Positions 60,701 to 64,000 of a DNA stretch of 64,000 bases are shown here, piece by piece (the first letter of the stretch is position 1; the number at the start of each line of letters is the position of its first letter). Under the pieces are notes generated by a model that was not told the origin of the DNA, searched no databases, and saw only the letters and a program-made list of their open reading frames with translations. Source of the DNA: Bradyrhizobium sp. cir1 (GTDB taxonomy: Bacteria; Pseudomonadota; Alphaproteobacteria; Rhizobiales; Xanthobacteraceae). The DNA lies in assembly GCF_014198245.1 (NCBI RefSeq), contig NZ_JACIHE010000026.1, positions 1 to 64,000 of the forward strand, read 5' to 3'. Made by a program: the position numbers and the translations under genes.

Positions 60701-62234
60701 GGTCGGCCGGCAGATGGAGGCCCGCGCGCGCGAGACGCTAGGAGGGCTCCAGCAGCGCGCGGCGGACTATCTCGGCGGCCGCGATCCCGCCGATCTGGCC
60801 AAGGAAGGAGAGCGCATCTTCCAGCAGGGGTCCGACACCCTGCGCCTGCTGCGCGCCGTCGGCGATCCGCCGAAGACCGACCAGCTCGGCTTCAACCGGC
60901 CGCAGGTCGCCTACGTCTTCCAGGAGGCGAACAAGGTCGTCGACATGACGCCGGCGATCTCGCTGGTCAATCGCGTTGCAGACAGTGCGGCGGCACTGGG
61001 CGCGGCCGCCGCGTCAGCCAACGATCTGCTCACGTCGTTCGGCATCCGCTTGCCCGCGTCGTCGATCGGCGATCAATTGATGCCGGACGCGCTCAAGAAT
61101 CTCGACATCTCGAAGATGTTTCCGGATTTTTCGGGCATCAAGCTCGACGGCCTGTTCAAGAATCTGGGCTTCCCGGATCTCACCGACAGCAAGGCCGTCA
61201 AGGTCACGCACGGGTTTGACCAGGCCCAGCTGAGCGCCTGGCTCCAGGCCGATGTCGATGTGCCGTTCGCCAGCGCGGCGCCGCTGATGGATTTCGGCCC
61301 GATCCAGATCATGATCGACCAGGCGGAGTTCACCGCCTCGGCGCGGGTCGCCGCGGGGCGTGCCGGCACCCAGAAATCGATGCACGGAAAACTGTTCGGA
61401 GACTGGCGCCTGGTCTGTGCCGGGCAGGACATCCTGACCTTCCAGCAAACCGGGCTCACCTTCGACGAGACCGGCCGCATCAGCTTCAACATCCAGCCCG
61501 ACAGGGTCGTGCTCGCGGACGCGCTCCAGTTCCTGACCGACATGATCGAGTCGACCGGCGAGGGCGGGGACTTCGAGATCGTCCCCTACATGTTCGGCGG
61601 CGTTCCCAGCGGCATCGCTGCCTGCCTCGATCTCGATTTGCCGCCGATCCAGACCGGCGTGTTCGGCATCGACGATCTGTCGCTCCACGTCCTGTTCGGC
61701 GTGACCGCGCTGCCCGAATTCGAGATCTTCGCCGAGCTCGGTGTCGGTGCGATGACCGCGCCCTTCACGCTCAACGTCTGGATCCTCAACGGCGGCGGCT
61801 TCGTCACCACGCGGCTGTCCTACATGCCGATGGCGAAGCCCGCGCCGCTCTTGATGTTCACGCTCCAGGTCGGGATCGTCGCGGGCGTCGGCCTCGCCTT
61901 CTCGTTCGGCGTCGTATCGGGCGGCGTCTATGTCCAGGTCGGCTGCGCGATCGCGATCACCTGGAGCACGGGACCGGGCGGCTCGACGACCGCGGTCACG
62001 GTGTTCCTGCTGATCCGCGGCAATGTCGATGTCGCCGGACTGATCACCATCGGGCTCAGCCTGCTGCTCGCGATCACCTATGACGGCTCGCAGATGATCG
62101 CATCGGGCACGCTGAACCTGTCGATCAAGATCAGCGTGTTCTTCACGCTGAACGTGACCGAGCACGTGGAATACAATTTTGCCGGCGAGAAGAAGGAATC
62201 GCGAAGCGTCTCCTATTCGAGCAGCTTCGAGTAA
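54783..62234 (+). CDS. Giant 2483-residue protein of unknown function
   Basis: One uninterrupted frame without signal peptide (MADPKDPRRIALIAVRTG). Residues 1-1030 are mixed alpha/beta with no family I recognise. Residues about 1035-1130 resemble the small beta-sandwich repeats of phage tail fibres and large adhesins (GDTISLNVTLSGG, then AVAQALVDAINGSD). Residues about 1130-1500 are again unknown. About 1510-2020 is a 500-residue Ala/Lys/Asp-rich helical stretch (KAAVEDAKKKIDEISDKLDA type), rod-like, as in tape-measure or apolipoprotein-like proteins. The C-terminal 450 residues are beta-rich with long hydrophobic strands (ILNGGGFVTTRLSYMP, FTLQVGIVAGVGLAFSFGVV). G+C is typical of the chromosome, unlike the patatin operon. 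The following large gene lies 37 bases downstream on the same strand. Confidence 0.85.
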   Translation: MADPKDPRRIALIAVRTGPGDGGAYSGHPQAIVIGEVPVAADGATIVDPTIVASFTWQWRYALFRLDDLERLLANANRESGKKPWSEIPHPLGGPGAFEAFQQDFYKPTYYDMFGPAPTVLLDGDEKADVLSAEELSASLIAKLKEPIHPYIDDAGTKSPNAVSRLNFAIPLRDVVRLAIYDKDTQPFGASQTSAGGPLMALDTCRFIKADGKVDPQPPAPNNDPPGTRILLFPDPMSIATGGPDAKKQESAKGKLLGFAVLAEVRLALNGHDTQDGRHRGFFRFYAAQIGTQRDKGTLFARVATTSKTPSLGPLFDNMRVGYTLGSNAPRYIPPRRNACLSELCDADARASDSAAGSPVANRVPILDALKIGFTSDSVIRTLGFRLIDVNRMALRFEAIYFITDDRDLKVPFAPSLQLGARNIRFAQEQPSQAVNWVLSPSRQTRWIFTARSYNYASDEDITKAIIEAFNARVEELHAGLRQVEDATPISLLPRLTIKAGDKDADGNPLVPARWSDGSRRLYTPAWHFVGSMIDRRPYARTITTTTSPREIDAEFLTLEPRFIGDMFHGADWLFDNGKPKGPFGITGEFGVSASAEFPRLVLTSGATPTYDVILSAPVFTDPSEAQSPPWVRPPAFQPAGSGRDPVDAYRGVMLGIKIIKKTASTKPARIGALQMDLQSAFPDSLEPGGMLRLLALEAGANGGLIASAIDALVKLPIGSVLPAGQDDLPSDARITTQDRVLDALRETGPDPDAPLLLPLTPPAETTEAKLTLFANETVARHRNHTVQLSLKAIQVNPLPAPHDASDKLLVIDPAPFRIAVVKTRNLADAQTNESNEVAVWNAAGENGLSWRLASTDGAVSLLLPPQVIGEAMEKDRGIEEGRPADIAEGVPAAARFGSATRLDLSPSFFDTRYVEPGWNLRRIMGYPGQRAPGAGLRDLRLELMYGIMTRLKPSDAGVRVAEIGAVIGAPVNNISADGPTPTVRAYIQAFNAIRRAQDRRLAVDRLWQGDALDELTIEQDASFKLRTRAVPRVMSVTIQTPKVGDTISLNVTLSGGTVVSLSTAVSNPDPQAVAQALVDAINGSDPLKAADYSADAPSVGSFNLHFATPPQAVTANVSGAGAPTTVTFKSAAVSGPLTAFRWPVPGGVPADLDPPLRDTFISEGVDKDSDARSFPGGVPWAFESSNILRSVYRNVASDGGWARSVHLSALGGWGTQRGLFDHRLTAITTETTMGRVHRYALERIGRVGALWNKAKHIIVYERSVVPSAQFYNTAPIGLEQDQLRGRPVLRKVEEYVELIEQVRRYPEQGNAIEAAGCLTGVEFVARRIRVDSRWGGDVRKEGWQVPLWNKAFDQPPENADNPDDPTFVYPKPQIRFLVMGEAGVEKALEIAEPEKLTFYTTVDLRKGETDDTDTWHPVCNIDFIDLPLPQAGKRTPVTGDLHDGLLPPEPEHVGGYERLTIGIVPSRETVSITHGRQDKGPAAQLRNVTIGRATAAAPPKTDPNPAAAVVVTKVADAVSSFRLDLDALTGRLSEAARVAATLPNASPASIKQAIKDAAAKLPIADQVKNLTKKFTEADKKWPDRNTVTGLAKSLCDEQADRIKAEVSAQIGRAKDRANQLVTTIDATLTGEANQIKATAALLVGQATDAKKKIVKDLIGGLSQRLTDLSNATGAGLSQAAANADAIATKIGAGVDSIILKLDAQKEAAKTSIDNALNNITNNQLPAAAAALNTATDQFGKIRAQIGQFMTEASSNALPQPARTVLMVLDSVLNKVEASIATALSALNTDVAAAKAAVEDAKKKIDEISDKLDARAALSATGSAVTGVTKTIDKTAQQVQDAVLQQLQPAQDLIKKLGDDIEGLPTDQITARLIELADKIAAVPTGLKNTVDSIKAALDSDIQAAQSTLVAAAKDVCGAFEGAIDQIYNTADTAKAWIDDQLAGYQAQLDQALDGIAGDVAQLAQNAQNAVTQVGRQMEARARETLGGLQQRAADYLGGRDPADLAKEGERIFQQGSDTLRLLRAVGDPPKTDQLGFNRPQVAYVFQEANKVVDMTPAISLVNRVADSAAALGAAAASANDLLTSFGIRLPASSIGDQLMPDALKNLDISKMFPDFSGIKLDGLFKNLGFPDLTDSKAVKVTHGFDQAQLSAWLQADVDVPFASAAPLMDFGPIQIMIDQAEFTASARVAAGRAGTQKSMHGKLFGDWRLVCAGQDILTFQQTGLTFDETGRISFNIQPDRVVLADALQFLTDMIESTGEGGDFEIVPYMFGGVPSGIAACLDLDLPPIQTGVFGIDDLSLHVLFGVTALPEFEIFAELGVGAMTAPFTLNVWILNGGGFVTTRLSYMPMAKPAPLLMFTLQVGIVAGVGLAFSFGVVSGGVYVQVGCAIAITWSTGPGGSTTAVTVFLLIRGNVDVAGLITIGLSLLLAITYDGSQMIASGTLNLSIKISVFFTLNVTEHVEYNFAGEKKESRSVSYSSSFE

Positions 62235-62271
62235 CCCGACATTTTTGAACTCGTTATTTTGAGTAGCAGTG

Positions 62272-64000
62272 ATGGCGCGCGCACTTCAAATCAACGTTCA
62301 AATCGACCAGCTGCCCGACTTCGATTCAAAACCCTATGTTGGTGCGCGGCTGAGCGCCTGGATCAGCGTCGGCGATACCGACCAGGCGCAAAACAGCGAC
62401 TGGCACATGCTCGTTCCCTGGGAATGGACCACCGCGGATACGACCGGCGCGGGAAGCTGGGATCCCGGCCAGAAGACAAGCTGGGCGGGGTGGTGGGTCG
62501 ACCCGGCCAACCCGGCAGGCGCGGTCGAGGCCAAGGTGACGCCGGTCGTCCATCCCGACGCGCGGTATCCGACGACGGCTCCGGCTGAATGGCAACAGCC
62601 GCGCGATCAGATGCTCGCGGAGCTCGCGCGCGACCATCGGCGGCTGGAGGCGCCCGGTGCCTCGCTAGCAGATCAAACCGTATTCGGCTTCGTCGAAAGC
62701 CTGTCGTCCTTTCCGGCGCCGTGGCCGGAGCTGCACAGGGTGTGGACCTGCTTGCAGGTCGACACCGCCCGACCGGGCGACACATATGAGCTCGTCATCG
62801 TGCCGCTGTTCGGCGTCGACGGACCTTCGGTCGCGCAGGCCACGTACAAGGACCCGGCCAAGCCGCAACCCAAAAACAGCGCCAGCGGCCATCATCTCTG
62901 GACATGCGACTACGCAGCGGTGACCGCACCCGCAATCCCCGGCAGCGCCGTCATCGACCGGCTCGCCGAGGCGCCCGACGTCGGCAAGCGCATCCTGCTG
63001 AAGGACAAATTCCTGATCGGAGGTGCGAGAGGCTGGGCTTCCGTCACCGGCCAGGACTGGATGGTGCAACTCCCGGCGCAGATCGCCGAAATCCTCGATC
63101 CCGCGAAGGGATTTGCACAGGGGCTCGAACAGGCGCTGATCCAGTGCGCGATCGCAAACGGCACGCCGCCGGCCGATCGCAGCCCGGCGCAAGTCGCGCT
63201 GTTGCAGGCGGTGCCGGATACCCACGCGAAGCGCTCGGCGCTTCGGCTTCTGCTTGCGGCGACGTATTGGCGCGTGCTGGCGCCGGCGGCGACCGGCACC
63301 CGCGCGGCGACCCCGCTTCCGCTCGCGTTCGCGCGCGCTCACCCAAGCCGCGACAACCAGAACTTTCTGGCGGGCCTCACCGCCCGCGAAGCCGCGCGCG
63401 ACCCGACCTCGCTCGACGCGACGCTTCCGGGCTTCATGACGCTGGAGAAACTGCAGGTCTGGACCGACGAGCGCCTGCAAGGCCTGGTCGGCAGTGAGAA
63501 AGAGACGCCGGCGGAGACGAACGATCCGATTGTCGATACGCCGGCCGGCTTGACGGCGTTCCTGCTCAGCCATTGGCAGAATTCGGCGGCAGCGGCCAAG
63601 ACACTGACGGCGACGGCGACACCGCTGATGCGCTTCACCGCGACGCGATGGAGCGGTGGCCACGTCGTGGCGGATCCCGACGGAGCGTTCGGACTGTTCG
63701 ACCTGAGCGCCCTCACCGCGCCCGACAGCCGCGGCGCCGGCATCAGCTTCGCCTTGACCACCACACAGGCCAATGCGGTGATCGTCGCGGAGCTGTTCTT
63801 TGACGGCTATGCCAAGGCGATCGCGACGATCCAGACCGATCCGATCGCCACGATCGGCAGCCACACCCTGACCTTGACCGTGGCGCCGGCGCCGATCGCC
63901 TCGGTGGTCGCCTTGCCGCCACCGGGTGGCGGGCCACCTCCTCCGCCGCCGCCCCCACCGCAGCCCAGCTTCCAGATCTCGATCGATGGCGGTACGGCAA
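62272..64000 (+). CDS. Large protein of unknown function, runs off the window
   Basis: The frame from the ATG at 62272 (MARALQINVQIDQLPDFD) is open to the last base, at least 576 codons, so the gene is partial here. It begins 37 bases after the giant gene and is probably cotranscribed. There is no signal peptide. It is rich in Ala, Pro, Thr and Trp, with an N-terminal region like SAWISVGDTDQ and DWHMLVPWEW, a helical middle, and near the window edge a proline-rich linker (GGGPPPPPPPPPQP at about 63920-63965) that probably joins another domain. Family unknown. It is not related in sequence to the giant protein by eye. Confidence 0.8.
   Translation, partial: MARALQINVQIDQLPDFDSKPYVGARLSAWISVGDTDQAQNSDWHMLVPWEWTTADTTGAGSWDPGQKTSWAGWWVDPANPAGAVEAKVTPVVHPDARYPTTAPAEWQQPRDQMLAELARDHRRLEAPGASLADQTVFGFVESLSSFPAPWPELHRVWTCLQVDTARPGDTYELVIVPLFGVDGPSVAQATYKDPAKPQPKNSASGHHLWTCDYAAVTAPAIPGSAVIDRLAEAPDVGKRILLKDKFLIGGARGWASVTGQDWMVQLPAQIAEILDPAKGFAQGLEQALIQCAIANGTPPADRSPAQVALLQAVPDTHAKRSALRLLLAATYWRVLAPAATGTRAATPLPLAFARAHPSRDNQNFLAGLTAREAARDPTSLDATLPGFMTLEKLQVWTDERLQGLVGSEKETPAETNDPIVDTPAGLTAFLLSHWQNSAAAAKTLTATATPLMRFTATRWSGGHVVADPDGAFGLFDLSALTAPDSRGAGISFALTTTQANAVIVAELFFDGYAKAIATIQTDPIATIGSHTLTLTVAPAPIASVVALPPPGGGPPPPPPPPPQPSFQISIDGGTA

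Overview
The window is high-G+C alphaproteobacterial chromosome and looks like a Bradyrhizobium or a close relative. The evidence is FixJ-type response regulators, stacked two-component and chemotaxis genes, an SsuABC-style importer linked to a sugar-acid dehydratase, MocR and LysR regulators facing their targets, and several families of palindromic intergenic repeats typical of that group. I see no rRNA gene, intact tRNA gene, CRISPR array or complete insertion sequence. The genus is inferred from style and has not been tested by any search.

Layout. 0.2-2.8 kb: a coupled SGNH-like protein and MBOAT O-acyltransferase, probably for acetylating an exported polysaccharide. 3-5.2 kb: an S9 oligopeptidase flanked by two copies of one repeat. 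5.3-11.4 kb: a catabolic operon (binding protein, ATPase, permease, IlvD/Edd dehydratase, RraA-like aldolase) facing a GntR/FCD regulator across a perfect 26-bp palindrome. 11.4-33 kb: a signalling region with a chemoreceptor, receivers, a 1198-residue hybrid kinase, FixJ/LuxR-type regulators, a cheA-cheW-cheY-cheR-PilZ operon without cheB, a frameshifted receiver gene, two tandem Crp/Fnr regulators, an HPt protein, a LuxR regulator carrying what looks like a dead kinase dimerisation domain, and a degenerate receiver-EAL protein. 33-43.3 kb: metabolic and transport genes with divergent regulators (quinone reductase/LysR, EamA/MocR, flavin monooxygenase plus Bug-type binding protein/LysR) and a coupled DUF2157-GDYXXLXY membrane pair.

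43.3 kb to the end is accessory in character and is the most unusual part. It holds a two-gene unit coding for a protein that joins a metzincin zinc protease to a caspase-like CHAT protease, followed by an SGNH hydrolase. Next is a 1.1-kb gene-free stretch carrying what look like 3' fragments of a tRNA-Gly and a tRNA-Ser gene (candidate integration scars), then an unknown helix-turn-helix-like protein and a small secreted protein. An A+T-rich operon follows, encoding a patatin with about ten membrane segments inserted in its catalytic fold, a secreted protein and a small membrane protein. Last come a 2483-residue protein of unknown function and a further large open frame that runs off the window. 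If the tRNA-Ser fragment is a true attachment scar, the element should extend right from about 47.5 kb to an intact minus-strand tRNA-Ser gene beyond the window.

How the parts may work together: the signalling region suggests motility or lifestyle control, with c-di-GMP-type proteins whose catalytic or phosphorylation residues are degenerate. The 43-64 kb block combines two proteases, two lipid- or ester-hydrolase folds and giant proteins, and may be an undescribed effector, defence or surface system. That last statement is inference from domain content and gene order only.
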